Shown piece after piece: positions 53,486 to 63,183 of a stretch of DNA of 64,000 nt. The notes under the pieces were generated by a model that searched no databases, had not been told where the DNA came from, and was given only the letters and a program-made list of their open reading frames with translations. The position numbers and the translations under genes were made by a program. Numbering within the stretch: position 1 is the first letter of the stretch; the number at the start of each line of letters is the position of its first letter. The stretch is from Streptomyces populi (lineage in GTDB: Bacteria > Actinomycetota > Actinomycetes > Streptomycetales > Streptomycetaceae), in contig NZ_KZ626882.1 of the NCBI RefSeq assembly GCF_002911015.1, forward strand, positions 1-64,000, written 5' to 3'.

Positions 53486-55666
53486 ATGAGCACTGAGCCC
53501 ACCACCATCCGCTGGGAACAGGACGAGACCGGCGTCGTCACCCTCGTCCTCGACGACCCCAACCAGTCCGCCAACACCATGAACGCGGCGTTCCGCGCCT
53601 CCCTCGCCGCGGTCACCGACCGGCTCGAGGCCGAGAAGGACTCGATCCGGGGCGTCATCTTCACCTCCGCCAAGAAGACCTTCTTCGCGGGCGGCGACCT
53701 GCGCGACCTCATCCGGGTCACCCCCGAGACCGCCCAGGACCTCTTCGACGGCGGCCTCGCCATCAAGCGGAACCTGCGCCGCATCGAGACCCTGGGCAAG
53801 CCGGTCGTCGCCGCGATCAACGGCGCGGCCCTGGGCGGCGGCTTCGAGCTCGCCCTCGCCTGCCACCACCGGGTCGCCCTCGACACCTCCGGCACCAAGA
53901 TCGGCTGCCCCGAGGTCACCCTCGGCCTGCTCCCCGGCGGCGGCGGAGTCGTCCGCACCGTGCGTCTGCTCGGCATCGCCGACGCGCTGCTGAAGGTCCT
54001 CCTCCAGGGCACGCAGTACAACGCGACGCGCGCCCGGGACAACGGCCTGGTCCACGAGGTGGCCGCCACCCCCGAGGAACTGCTCGCCAAGGCCCGCGCG
54101 TTCATCGACGCCAACCCCGAGTCGCAGCAGCCCTGGGACAAGCCCGGCTACCGCATTCCCGGCGGCACCCCGTCGAACCCGAAGTTCGCCGCCAACCTGC
54201 CCGCCTTCCCGGCCAACCTGCGCAAGCAGACCAACGGCGCCCCCTACCCGGCCCCGCGCAACATCCTCGCGGCCGCCGTCGAGGGCTCCCAGGTCGACTT
54301 CGAGACGGCCCAGGTCATCGAGGCCCGCTACTTCGTCGAGCTGGCCGCCGGCCAGACCTCGAAGAACATGATCCAGGCGTTCTTCTTCGACCTCCAGGCC
54401 GTCAACTCCGGCGCCAACCGGCCCCAGGGCATCGAGCCGCGCCCGGTCCGCAAGGTCGCCGTCCTCGGCGCGGGCATGATGGGCGCGGGCATTGCTTATT
54501 CGTGCGCCCTCGCGGGCATCGAGGTCGTCCTCAAGGACGTCTCGGCCGCCGCGGCGGACAAGGGCAAGGCGTACTCCGAGAAGCTCTGCGCCAAGGCGGT
54601 CGCCCGGGGCCGTACGACCCAGGAGAAGGCGGACGCGCTCCTCGCCCGGATCACGCCCACCGCCGACCCGAACGACCTCGCGGGCTGCGACGCCGTCATC
54701 GAGGCGGTCTTCGAGGACACCTCGCTCAAGCACAAGGTGTTCCAGGAGATCCAGAACATCGTCGAGCCCGACGCGCTGCTCTGCTCCAACACCTCCACCC
54801 TGCCCATCACCGCCCTCGCCGAGGGCGTCGAGCGGCAGGAGGACTTCATCGGGCTGCACTTCTTCTCGCCCGTGGACAAGATGCCGCTCGTGGAGATCAT
54901 CAAGGGCGAGCGCACCGGTGACGAGGCCCTGGCCCGTGCCTTCGACCTGGTCCGCCAGATCAGGAAGACCCCGATCGTCGTCAACGACTCGCGCGGTTTC
55001 TTCACCTCCCGGGTCATCGGCCACTTCATCAACGAGGGCGTGGCGATGGTCGGCGAGGGCATCGAGCCCGCCTCCGTCGAGCAGGCCGCCGCCCAGGCCG
55101 GCTACCCGGCGAAGGTCCTCTCCCTCATGGACGAGCTGACCCTCACCCTGCCGCGCAAGATCCGCAAGGAGTCGAAGCAGGCCGTGGAGGAGGCGGGCGG
55201 CACCTGGGAGACGCACCCGGCCGAGGCCGTCATCGACCGCATGGTCGACGAGTTCGAGCGCCCCGGACGCAGCGGGGGAGCGGGCTTCTACGAGTACGGC
55301 GAGGACGGCGGGCGCGGTCTCCTGTGGCCCGGGCTGCGCGAGCACTTCACCAAGCCGGGGCACGAGATCCCGTTCGAGGACATGCAGGAGCGCATGCTCT
55401 TCTCCGAGGCGCTGGACACCGTCCGGCTCCTGGAGGAAGGCGTCCTGACCTCGGTGGCCGACGCCAACATCGGCTCCATCCTCGGCATCGGCTTCCCGGG
55501 CTGGACCGGCGGTGTCCTTCAGTACGTCAACGGCTACGACGGCGGCCTCGCCGGCTTCGTCGCCCGCGCCCGGGAGCTCGCCGAGCGCTACGGCGACCGG
55601 TTCCTGCCGCCGGCGCTGCTCGTGGAGAAGGCGGAGAAGGGCGAGCGGTTCACCGACGCGTCCTGA
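53486..55666 (+). CDS. fadB: Multifunctional enoyl-CoA hydratase / 3-hydroxyacyl-CoA dehydrogenase
   Basis: A 726-aa two-activity enzyme. The N-terminal hydratase domain shows FFAGGDLRDL and INGAALGGGFELALACHHR. The NAD-binding domain starts near residue 326 with VAVLGAGMMGAGIAY, followed by the 3-hydroxyacyl-CoA dehydrogenase signature FIGLHFFSPVDKMPLVEIIKG-like region and DSRGFFTSR. It hydrates enoyl-CoA and oxidises the product. Four successive codons at 54491-54502 (ATT GCT TAT TCG) depart from the local G/C-ending pattern. Confidence 0.95.
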   Translation: MSTEPTTIRWEQDETGVVTLVLDDPNQSANTMNAAFRASLAAVTDRLEAEKDSIRGVIFTSAKKTFFAGGDLRDLIRVTPETAQDLFDGGLAIKRNLRRIETLGKPVVAAINGAALGGGFELALACHHRVALDTSGTKIGCPEVTLGLLPGGGGVVRTVRLLGIADALLKVLLQGTQYNATRARDNGLVHEVAATPEELLAKARAFIDANPESQQPWDKPGYRIPGGTPSNPKFAANLPAFPANLRKQTNGAPYPAPRNILAAAVEGSQVDFETAQVIEARYFVELAAGQTSKNMIQAFFFDLQAVNSGANRPQGIEPRPVRKVAVLGAGMMGAGIAYSCALAGIEVVLKDVSAAAADKGKAYSEKLCAKAVARGRTTQEKADALLARITPTADPNDLAGCDAVIEAVFEDTSLKHKVFQEIQNIVEPDALLCSNTSTLPITALAEGVERQEDFIGLHFFSPVDKMPLVEIIKGERTGDEALARAFDLVRQIRKTPIVVNDSRGFFTSRVIGHFINEGVAMVGEGIEPASVEQAAAQAGYPAKVLSLMDELTLTLPRKIRKESKQAVEEAGGTWETHPAEAVIDRMVDEFERPGRSGGAGFYEYGEDGGRGLLWPGLREHFTKPGHEIPFEDMQERMLFSEALDTVRLLEEGVLTSVADANIGSILGIGFPGWTGGVLQYVNGYDGGLAGFVARARELAERYGDRFLPPALLVEKAEKGERFTDAS

Positions 55667-55783
55667 CCCGAGCCGTCCGCGCCGGGGCGCACCCGTGCCC
55701 CGGCGCATCCGTGCGGCGCGTGTCCGTGCCCCGGCGCGTCCGGGCTCCTGTGCACCGGGGCCTTGCGCACCCGTGCCCGTCCG

Positions 55784-55817
55784 CGCCGGGGCGCCCCTTC
55801 AAGGGGGCGTCCCGGCG
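55784..55817. terminator. Hairpin between convergent fadB and MerR genes
   Basis: An imperfect ~15-bp stem (55784-55799 with 55801-55817, with a bulge and a mismatch) directly abuts the stop of the MerR gene. The preceding 120 bp contain GCCCCGGCGC-like direct repeats. Confidence 0.55.
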
Positions 55818-56516
55818 TCAGGACTCCTTGAGCCACTCCCGCAGCTCGTCCTTCAGCGAGCGCTGGAACGCGGTCAGCAGCGCCTGCACCACCAGCGGCT
55901 GCATGTGCGCCGACAGCGACTTCACGGCCGCCACGGAATCCTGCTCGCCCACGGCGTCGCGGAACAGGCCGGACAGCTCGCGGGCCGCCGCGCGCGCGTG
56001 CTCCAGCAGGACGGTCCGCGCGGCGAGGAGCGACTCGTCCGCGATCGGCACGTCCAGGAGCTCCAGGCCGAGCTTCAGCAGCCCGGGGTCCAGCCGGACG
56101 GGGTCCCCCGTCCCCTCGATGACGCTCATCGCGGCGAGCCGCTCCAGGTCCGCGTCCCCGAGGGACCGCCCGGCCCGGCGTTCCAGCTCCTCCCGGGTCA
56201 CCTCCTCCGTCGCGTCGGGAGCCCAGGAGGCCACCACGGCACGGTGGATGGCGAGATCGCGCGCGCTCAGGTCGGGCGGCAGCTGCGTCAGATGCCGCTC
56301 GATCGCGGCCAGCGTCATGCCCTGGTGCTGCAACTCCTCGATGAGTGCGAGCCGGGCCAGGTGCTCCTGGCTGTAGTGGCCCACCCGACGGGGGCCGATC
56401 ACGGGCGGCGGCAGCAGCCCCCTGGCACTGTAGAAGCGGACGGTACGGACCGTGATCCCCGCCCGCGCGGCCAGTTCGTCGACCGTGAGTGCCGGCTCCC
56501 CGGTGTCCGTCGTCAT
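55818..56516 (-). CDS. MerR-family transcriptional regulator
   Basis: A 232-aa regulator. The MerR helix-turn-helix is LTVDELAARAGITVRTVRFYSARGLLPPP, followed by the wing RVGHYSQEHLARLALI. The C-terminal ~150 residues are helical with no metal-binding cysteines, so it is probably an organic-ligand or developmental type. It is convergent with the acyl-CoA operon and divergent from the macro-domain gene. Its promoter has the 18-bp spacer and flanking repeat expected for MerR autoregulation. Confidence 0.9.
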   Translation of the reverse strand: MTTDTGEPALTVDELAARAGITVRTVRFYSARGLLPPPVIGPRRVGHYSQEHLARLALIEELQHQGMTLAAIERHLTQLPPDLSARDLAIHRAVVASWAPDATEEVTREELERRAGRSLGDADLERLAAMSVIEGTGDPVRLDPGLLKLGLELLDVPIADESLLAARTVLLEHARAAARELSGLFRDAVGEQDSVAAVKSLSAHMQPLVVQALLTAFQRSLKDELREWLKES

Positions 56517-56579
56517 GGCAGGTCCTCGCCTCTCGCGTCGTGCGGCGCCCGCCCTGGTGACCACTGACGGCGCGGTGCA

Positions 56580-56609
56580 ACAGTATTGCTGTCCCACCAG
56601 TGTTGTGAA
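56580..56609 (-). promoter_or_regulatory. Candidate MerR promoter with long spacer
   Basis: On the minus strand TTCACA (56604-56609) and TACTGT (56580-56585) are 18 bp apart, longer than the usual 17. An inverted repeat CAACA-N18-TGTTG (56578-56605) spans the spacer. Long-spacer promoters are typical MerR targets. Confidence 0.45.
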
Positions 56610-56667
56610 AGTTCTCGTCCGCCGCCGGGGCGGCGCCGTTGTCAGTGGCGGCCCCTACGGTGGTGGC

Positions 56668-57147
56668 ATGCCGGAGATCAAGTACGTCCGCGGCGATGCC
56701 ACCGTTCCCTCGGTCAAGGGGGTCAAGGTGATCGCCCATGTGTGCAACGACATCGGAGGCTGGGGCAAGGGCTTCGTGCTGGCGCTCTCCCGTCGCTGGC
56801 CGGAACCCGAGGCCGCGTACCGCGCCTGGCACCGCGGCCGCGCGGGCAACGACTTCGCTCTGGGCGCGGCCCAGTTCGTCCAGGTCGAGCCGTACGTGTG
56901 GGTGGCGAACCTGGTGGGCCAGCGGGGGATACGCACCGGCAGCAAGGGCGTGCCCGTCCGCTACGAGGCCATCGACGCGGCCCTCGGACCGCTGGCCGAC
57001 AAGGCCGTCGAACTCGGCGCCTCCGTGCACATGCCGCGCATCGGCTGCGGTCTGGCCGGTGGCACCTGGTCACGCGTGGAGCCCCTGGTCACCGAGCGGC
57101 TCGTGCGCCGAGGCCTGTCGGTGACCGTGTACGACCACGGAGGCTGA
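56668..57147 (+). CDS. Macro-domain (ADP-ribose-binding) protein
   Basis: A 159-aa single macro domain. Motifs are YVRGDATVPSV, the adenosine/ribose loop IAHVCNDIGGWGKGFVLAL and MPRIGCGLAGGTW. This pattern resembles TARG1-type macro domains that remove ADP-ribose from proteins or hydrolyse O-acetyl-ADP-ribose. It is divergent from the MerR gene. No ADP-ribosyltransferase is visible nearby. Confidence 0.9.
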   Translation: MPEIKYVRGDATVPSVKGVKVIAHVCNDIGGWGKGFVLALSRRWPEPEAAYRAWHRGRAGNDFALGAAQFVQVEPYVWVANLVGQRGIRTGSKGVPVRYEAIDAALGPLADKAVELGASVHMPRIGCGLAGGTWSRVEPLVTERLVRRGLSVTVYDHGG

Positions 57148-57183
57148 CCGGCGCGAAGGTTCCAGGACGGCGACCGACATGAT

Positions 57184-57213
57184 TTGCGCAAGTTTCTGCA
57201 ACTCCTTGCGGTG
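57184..57213. promoter_or_regulatory. Repeated TTGC motifs before the PfkB kinase gene
   Basis: The perfect 8-bp palindrome TTGCGCAA (57184-57191) is followed by TGCAA and TTGCGG within 30 bp. Repeated TTGCA-like half-sites are known at LacI-type sugar operators in streptomycetes (from memory), so this may be a sugar-responsive operator. Confidence 0.4.
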
Positions 57214-57262
57214 ATCGTCAGGGGACTGGTTGACTCGCTGCTCGCGTCCGAGAGGGAGAGTC

Positions 57263-58183
57263 ATGAGCCGCGACATCGACGTCCTCGTCCTGGGCGGTGC
57301 GGGTGTGGACACCATCGTCCACGTCCCCGAACTGCCGTTGCCCTACGCCGACAGCTACATGATCCGTCCGGGCATCGAGACCCGCGCCGGGCAGACCGGT
57401 GACTTCGTCGCCCTGGGCCTGCACGGCCTCGGCCTGCGCACCCACCACCTCGACATGCTCGGCGACGACCCCGAGGGCGACCTCGTGCGAGCCCTGCACC
57501 GTGAGCGAGGCATGGCGCTCACCGAGGTCCCCCAGCCCGCGGGCACCAAGCGCGCGGTCAATCTCGTCGGCCCCGACGGGCGCAGGCTGTCGCTGTACGA
57601 CGACAGCCGGGCGGGCGAAGGGGACCGGCTGCCCGAGAACACGGTGCGGGACCTGGCCGCGTCCAGCCGGCACGCCCACGTGTCCATCACCCACCCCTGC
57701 GCCTTCGCCCTGCCGGTCCTTCGGGAGGCCGGGGTGACCATCTCGACCGACCTGCACAACTGGGACGGCGAGAACCCGTACCACGAGCCGTTCGCCTACA
57801 CCGCGGACGTCGTGTTCGTCTCCACCACCGCCCTCGCCGCCCCCGAGCGCACCATGCGGAAGATCATGGAGAACGGCCGGGCCGAGGTGGTCGTCGCCAC
57901 CGCCGGTGCCGAGGGCGCGTACCTGCTGGCCGACGGCGAGGTGACCCACGTCCCCGCGGTCCCGCCCCGGACACCGGTCGTCGACTCGAACGGCGCCGGG
58001 GACTCCTTCGCCGCGGGCTTCCTCTACGGCCGTCTGACCGGTGAACCCGTCGAGCGCTGCGCCCTGTTCGGCGCGGTGGCCGGCGCCTACGCCTGCACGG
58101 TCCCCGCGACCCGCGCCGACGCCATCGGCCGCGCGGAACTCCTCGACCAGGTGGCCGAGTCGGAAGCCAGGGCCGTCCGCTGA
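57263..58183 (+). CDS. PfkB-family carbohydrate/nucleoside kinase
   Basis: A 306-aa ribokinase-like enzyme. The N-terminal strand VLVLGGAGVDTIVHV and TRAGQTGDFVALGLHGLG hold the sugar-binding glycines. The C-terminal PfkB signature DSNGAGDSFAAGF near residue 242 contains the catalytic aspartate and anion hole. The substrate (sugar or nucleoside) is unclear. GAGGGAGAG precedes the ATG. Confidence 0.92.
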   Translation: MSRDIDVLVLGGAGVDTIVHVPELPLPYADSYMIRPGIETRAGQTGDFVALGLHGLGLRTHHLDMLGDDPEGDLVRALHRERGMALTEVPQPAGTKRAVNLVGPDGRRLSLYDDSRAGEGDRLPENTVRDLAASSRHAHVSITHPCAFALPVLREAGVTISTDLHNWDGENPYHEPFAYTADVVFVSTTALAAPERTMRKIMENGRAEVVVATAGAEGAYLLADGEVTHVPAVPPRTPVVDSNGAGDSFAAGFLYGRLTGEPVERCALFGAVAGAYACTVPATRADAIGRAELLDQVAESEARAVR

Positions 58184-58554
58184 GCCTCCACCGTGAGCCT
58201 CGGGACGCCCACCCTTCGCCACGCCGCCGGCCGAACCGCCCCACCGCGGCCAAGGACGACCTCTTGTCACCCGGCCGGAACCACGGAGAAAGCCGATTGC
58301 CCGTCCCGACCGGACGTGGAAGCATGACCGTGTCCTGCACTTCGCGGACCCACTCACGGTGAGGAACGACAGCCCATGATCTCGGCGTCCCCCAGCGGCC
58401 GCCGTCGGCGGTGAGCGGCCCGCTCCTCAGCGGTCTTCACCCGCCAGGCCCGTCCCGAACGGCGGCCCCACGACGCGGTGCCTGACGTACCGCCACTCTC
58501 CTTTGCCCGAATCCATCTCGGGCTCACCTGAGACTTCGTGAGGTCAACACCACC
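58184..58554. other. 371-bp region between the kinase and GNAT genes
   Basis: No convincing gene. A 12-codon frame at 58377-58415 (MISASPSGRRRR) has a weak GAGGAA-type site upstream and could be a leader peptide, but there is no independent support. No strong hairpin was seen. Confidence 0.4.
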
Positions 58555-59322
58555 ATGGACATCCAGGTCCAGAGTTTTGCCGTCGCCAACCTCCGTCGCC
58601 GTCCCGAAGCCATCGAGATCGGCGGCTTCGTCGCGGGCTTCGACCCCGGCACCGACAGCCCGTACCTGAACTACGCGACCCCGCTACCCGGCGCCGAGCC
58701 GACCGGGCGGGACGTGGCGGCCCTGATCGGGGCCTTCCGGGAGCGCGGCCGGCTGCCGCGACTGGAATTCGCGCCGGAGGCCGCGCCCGGCGTGGCGCCG
58801 GAGCTGCGGGCCGCGGGCTTCGGCACCGAGGCGGTGCACGAGTACCTCGTCTGCACCCCGGGCACGCTGACACCCCCTCGCTCCGCCGACGCGCCGCGTG
58901 TGGAGACCCCCGCCACCGACGAGGAGTACGCCGCCCTCGACGCCGCGCTAGCCGAGGCGTTCGGCGGCGTCTTCGCCCCCTCCGCGCAGGGTGCCGCCCG
59001 GCTGCGGCGCACCCAGCAGGGTGGTGGGGCGGTGCGCTTCGTCCGCGACCAGCAGGGCGTCTGCGCCGGTGGAGCGACCTGCTCCCCGCCGGCCGAGGAC
59101 ACCGCCGAACTGGCCGGTGTCGGCACCCGCCCGGCTCACCGCGGTCGGGGCGTCGCCGCAGCGGTGACAGCCGCGCTCACTGCATCGATGTTCGCCCGGG
59201 GAACCGGCTCGGTGTGGCTGGAGTACTCCGGCGAGGGTTCCCGCCGCGTCTACGAGCGCGTCGGCTACCGGCCGCAGGGCACCCGTCTCTACCTCTCGCT
59301 GTCCCCGGAGCGGCGTCCCTGA
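58555..59322 (+). CDS. GNAT-family N-acetyltransferase
   Basis: A 255-aa protein whose second half is a GNAT domain: ELAGVGTRPAHRGRGVAAAVTAALT contains the acetyl-CoA loop (RGRGVA) and YERVGYRPQGTRL the terminal motif. The first ~110 residues form a related but degenerate half, as in tandem GNAT proteins. The acceptor substrate is unknown. Confidence 0.88.
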   Translation: MDIQVQSFAVANLRRRPEAIEIGGFVAGFDPGTDSPYLNYATPLPGAEPTGRDVAALIGAFRERGRLPRLEFAPEAAPGVAPELRAAGFGTEAVHEYLVCTPGTLTPPRSADAPRVETPATDEEYAALDAALAEAFGGVFAPSAQGAARLRRTQQGGGAVRFVRDQQGVCAGGATCSPPAEDTAELAGVGTRPAHRGRGVAAAVTAALTASMFARGTGSVWLEYSGEGSRRVYERVGYRPQGTRLYLSLSPERRP

Positions 59323-59485
59323 CCCGCGCCCTCCTGGAGCGAACCTTAGGAAGCCGCCCCGGGCCAGGACGTGGATGGTGCAGGGACGGTCGAGGACCGT
59401 GTCCTCGCGCAGCGGTGTGGATCCGAGGCGCCGGGCGACGGCGGACGGAACCGCCCGCCCCGGCCGGGGCGGGCGGTTCCGGGTC

Positions 59486-60985
59486 TCAGCGGGAGTGGAC
59501 CGAGTCCGTGGCGGCGATCTTCTTCCAGGACTTCGGCCGGGCGACGGCACCCTTCGCGGCCTGAGCGGGGGCGAGCCCCGCGTTCCGCGCCGCGGGCGCC
59601 GCCGGCTTCGAGGGCTGGAACAGCCAGGTGCCGAAGAAGGAGGCGAGCGACGTGCCCGACACCCGCTCGGCGTACTTCCGGAAGTCGTCGACCGACGCGT
59701 TCCCGTACGCGTGCTCCTTCGGCCACCCCTTCAGGACGGCGAAGAAGGCGTCGTCCCCGATCTTGTCGCGCAGCGCCTGCACCGCCAGCGCGCCCCGGTC
59801 GTAGACCGCGATGTCGAACTGGTCGTCGGGCCCCGGGTCGCCGGGCGCGACCGTCCAGAAGGCGTCGTCCGCCGGGTGCGAGGCGTACACGTAGTCCGCG
59901 AGCTCCTGCGCCGTGCCCTCGCCCTCGTGCTCCGACCAGAGCCACTGCGCGTACCGGGCGAAGCCCTCGTTGATCCAGATGTCCTTCCAGCCCTTGAGCG
60001 ACACGTCGTCGCCGAACCACTGGTGCGCCAGCTCGTGCACGACGACGGAGGTGTTGGAGCCGTTCGCGAACTGCCGAGGGCTGTAGTACACCCGGGTCTG
60101 GGTCTCCAGCGCGTACCCGGTGGTCGTGTTGGGCACGTAGCCGCCGACGGAGCTGAAGGGATACGGCCCGAAGTAGCCGCTCAGCCAGTCGACCAGCTCT
60201 CCCGTGCGCTCGACACTGGCGCGCGCGGCCCCGTCGTTGTCACCGAGGTCCTTGCTGTAGGCGTTGACGACCGGGACGCCGCCGTCGGACGTTCCGGTCG
60301 TGATGTCGAACTTCCCGACCGCGAGCGTCGTCAGATACGTGGCCTGCGGCTTGTTCGACCGCCAGTTCCAGCGGGTCCAGCCGAGCCGTGAACTCGTCGA
60401 CTGGAGGGTGCCGTTGGAGATCGCCTGGGTACCGTCGGGGACGGCCACCGACACGTCGTAGGTCGCCTTGTCGAGCGGGTGGTCGTTGCTCGGGTACCAC
60501 CACCACGCCGACTCGGGCTCGTCCGCCGCGACCGCCCCGTCCGGGGTGCGGTGCCAGGTCGAGAAGCCGTACGCGCTCTTCGTGGACGGCACTCCGCTGT
60601 AGCGGACGACGACGGTGGCCGACGTCCCCTTGGCGAGCGGCTTCGCCGGCGTGATCTCCAGCTCGTGCTCGCCCGACCTGGCGAACGACGCCTTCGCGCC
60701 GTTGACCCGGACCTCGCTCACATCGAGCAGGAAGTCCAGATCGAACCGGGACAGGTCCTGCGTGGTGGTCGCCAGGAGGGTGGCCGTGCCCTCCAGTTCG
60801 TCCGTCGTCGGCTGGTACGTGAGCCTCAGGTCGTAGTGCGAGACGTCGTATCCGCCGTTGCCGTAGGCCGGGTAGTAGGGATCGCCGATGCCCGGTGCTC
60901 CCGGGGCGTAGCTCGCCGCCGAGGCCGGGATCGCCAGCAGCAGGGAGGCGGCGAGGGCGCCCGGGACGATGAGTCTGCGGTGCAC
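59486..60985 (-). CDS. Secreted M1-family aminopeptidase
   Basis: A 499-aa exported zinc metallopeptidase. A signal peptide (LIVPGALAASLLLAIPASAA) is followed by a beta-rich domain and a catalytic domain with HELAHQWFG near residue 321 and, 18 residues later, NEGFA, the canonical HExxH-x18-E zinc site. It trims peptides outside the cell. GTG 60985 is preferred because GGAG lies six bases upstream; TTG at 60997 is an alternative. Divergent from the Xaa-Pro peptidase gene. Confidence 0.93.
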   Translation of the reverse strand: MHRRLIVPGALAASLLLAIPASAASYAPGAPGIGDPYYPAYGNGGYDVSHYDLRLTYQPTTDELEGTATLLATTTQDLSRFDLDFLLDVSEVRVNGAKASFARSGEHELEITPAKPLAKGTSATVVVRYSGVPSTKSAYGFSTWHRTPDGAVAADEPESAWWWYPSNDHPLDKATYDVSVAVPDGTQAISNGTLQSTSSRLGWTRWNWRSNKPQATYLTTLAVGKFDITTGTSDGGVPVVNAYSKDLGDNDGAARASVERTGELVDWLSGYFGPYPFSSVGGYVPNTTTGYALETQTRVYYSPRQFANGSNTSVVVHELAHQWFGDDVSLKGWKDIWINEGFARYAQWLWSEHEGEGTAQELADYVYASHPADDAFWTVAPGDPGPDDQFDIAVYDRGALAVQALRDKIGDDAFFAVLKGWPKEHAYGNASVDDFRKYAERVSGTSLASFFGTWLFQPSKPAAPAARNAGLAPAQAAKGAVARPKSWKKIAATDSVHSR

Positions 60986-61167
60986 GTCGAGCTCCAAGTC
61001 GTGGGGGCGTGAAGTCGGTTCGGAGCCTATTCAGCCCCTGTGCTCCCGGTCATGTCCACGGCCACCCCTGTCACACGATCGCCATTCGGCCGACATGAGC
61101 CGTCCCGTCCCGAGGGCCCGTCAGAGACCCTCTGTCGCACGGGAGTCGGCCGGGGTACGTTCCGCGC

Positions 61168-63129
61168 ATGCCTTTATCAGTGCGCCGCACGCGCTTCATG
61201 ACCTGGAGACCGCTCGCGACGGCGGCCGTCGCCGCCCTGATGGCCGCCTTCCTCGTCCCGGCCGCCGCACACGGCGCCCCGAGGGAGAGCACCCCGGTCT
61301 ACTCGTACGAGAACGCGATCCGCGAGTCCGTCTGGGTGGACACCGGGCTCGACGGCGACGACGACGGGAAGCACGACCGCGTGGCCGTCGACATCGTCCG
61401 GCCGCGTGAACCCGCCCGCCAGGGACGCAGGATCCCCGTCATCATGGACGCCAGCCCGTACTACTCCTGCTGCGGGCGCGGCAACGAGAGCCAGAAGAAG
61501 ACGTACGACGCCGACGGCCACGTCGTCCGGATGCCGCTGTTCTACGACAACTACTTCGTGCCGCGCGGCTACGCCTTCGTCGGAGTCGACCTCGCCGGCA
61601 CCAACCGCTCCGACGGCTGCGTCGACGTCGGCGGCCGCTCGGACATCCGGTCGGCCAAGGCGGTGATCGACTGGCTGAACGGCCGCGCCCGGGGCTACAC
61701 CACCCGCACCGGCACCACCACGGCCAGGGCCACCACCTGGACCGACGGCAGGACCGGCATGATCGGCAAGAGCTGGGACGGCACCATCGCCAACGGTGTC
61801 GCCGCCACCGGCGTCGAGGGCCTGAGGACCGTCGTGCCGATCAGTGCCATCTCCTCCTGGTACGACTACTACTTCGCCGAGGGCGCCCCGCTCTACGACT
61901 CGGGACCCGACTGGCTGTCCGACTACGTCGACAGCCCCGACGCCCGCGCCAAGTGCGCGGCGGTGCAGCGGAAGCTGGTCGACGGCGCGCCGCGCACCGG
62001 CGACTGGACGTCGCTGTGGACCGAGCGCGACTACGTCAAGGACGCCGCGAAGGTGAGGGCCAGCGTCTTCCTCGTGCACGGCATGCAGGACCTCAACGTG
62101 CGCGCCAAGAACTTCGGCCAGTGGTGGGACGCCCTCGCCAGGAACGGCGTCGAGCGCAAGATCTGGCTCTCCCAGACCGGCCACGTCGACCCCTTCGACT
62201 TCCGTCGCGCCGCCTGGGTCGAGACCCTGCACCGCTGGTTCGACCACGAACTCCTCGGCTACGACAACGGCATCGACCGCGAGCCCATGGCCGACGTCGA
62301 ACGCCACCCCGACCGGTGGACCACCTCCGCCGTCTGGCCGCCCCGCACCACGGGCGCCACGACCCTGCGTCCGGGCGGGGGCGCGCAGCGGGGAGTCGGC
62401 ACCCTCGGGCTCGCCCGCCGGTCCGGGACCGAGACCTTCACCGACGACCCGGGACGCGGCGAGACCGACTGGGCCGCGGACATCGACCGGTCCACCCCCG
62501 ACAAGGCCGGCTTCGCCACCGTGCCGCTCACCCGCGACCTGCGGCTCTCCGGCTCCTCGAAGGTGACGGTCACCGTCACGCCGACCACCCCGACGGCCCG
62601 TCTCTCGGCGGTGCTCGTCGACCTCGGCCCGGACACCGTCCGCGACTACGCGGGACCGGGCGAGGGCATCACCACCCTCACCGACCGCACCTGCTGGGGC
62701 GCGAGCACGGCCGGCGACAGTTCCTGCTACAAGGTGACCGAGGCGGCGAGGACCGACGTCGGCTCCACGGTCGTCAGCCGCGGCTGGGCCGACCTCGGTC
62801 ACCACGCCTCGGGCAAGGGCGTCGCGCTCACCCCGGGGAAGGTGTACACGATCACGCTGGACCTGGCGGCCACGGACCACGTGGTGCCGAAGGGACACCG
62901 GCTCGCGCTGATCGTCGCGGGCACCGACAAGGACCTCATCGACCCTCCCGTCGACACCCCCACCCTGACCCTCGACCTGTCCCGCACCTCGGCGCGGGTG
63001 CCCCTGGTGGGCGGCGCGAAGGCGTTCGAGCGGGCGACGGCGGGCTCCACGGCGGCCCCGGCCACGTCCGTCCTCGACGGCGTGCGCGCGCCCGGCGCCG
63101 CGTTCCGGGTCCCGGGGGAGACCCGCTGA
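61168..63129 (+). CDS. Secreted Xaa-Pro dipeptidyl-peptidase (S15/CocE-like)
   Basis: A 653-aa exported serine hydrolase. After a signal peptide (LATAAVAALMAAFLVPAAAHGA) comes an alpha/beta hydrolase with nucleophile GKSWDG near residue 202. The acid is in HGMQDLNV near 307 and the histidine in SQTGHVDPF near 339. A C-terminal jelly-roll domain typical of X-Pro dipeptidyl peptidases follows. With the neighbouring aminopeptidase it would degrade external peptides. A second ATG at 61198 is possible. Three 8-bp repeats (ACCCGCTG, 63121-63144) cross the stop codon. Confidence 0.92.
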   Translation: MPLSVRRTRFMTWRPLATAAVAALMAAFLVPAAAHGAPRESTPVYSYENAIRESVWVDTGLDGDDDGKHDRVAVDIVRPREPARQGRRIPVIMDASPYYSCCGRGNESQKKTYDADGHVVRMPLFYDNYFVPRGYAFVGVDLAGTNRSDGCVDVGGRSDIRSAKAVIDWLNGRARGYTTRTGTTTARATTWTDGRTGMIGKSWDGTIANGVAATGVEGLRTVVPISAISSWYDYYFAEGAPLYDSGPDWLSDYVDSPDARAKCAAVQRKLVDGAPRTGDWTSLWTERDYVKDAAKVRASVFLVHGMQDLNVRAKNFGQWWDALARNGVERKIWLSQTGHVDPFDFRRAAWVETLHRWFDHELLGYDNGIDREPMADVERHPDRWTTSAVWPPRTTGATTLRPGGGAQRGVGTLGLARRSGTETFTDDPGRGETDWAADIDRSTPDKAGFATVPLTRDLRLSGSSKVTVTVTPTTPTARLSAVLVDLGPDTVRDYAGPGEGITTLTDRTCWGASTAGDSSCYKVTEAARTDVGSTVVSRGWADLGHHASGKGVALTPGKVYTITLDLAATDHVVPKGHRLALIVAGTDKDLIDPPVDTPTLTLDLSRTSARVPLVGGAKAFERATAGSTAAPATSVLDGVRAPGAAFRVPGETR

Positions 63130-63183
63130 CCCGCTGACCCGCTGACCCTCCGGGCCTTCGACGCGAACCGTCGCGGACGGAGT

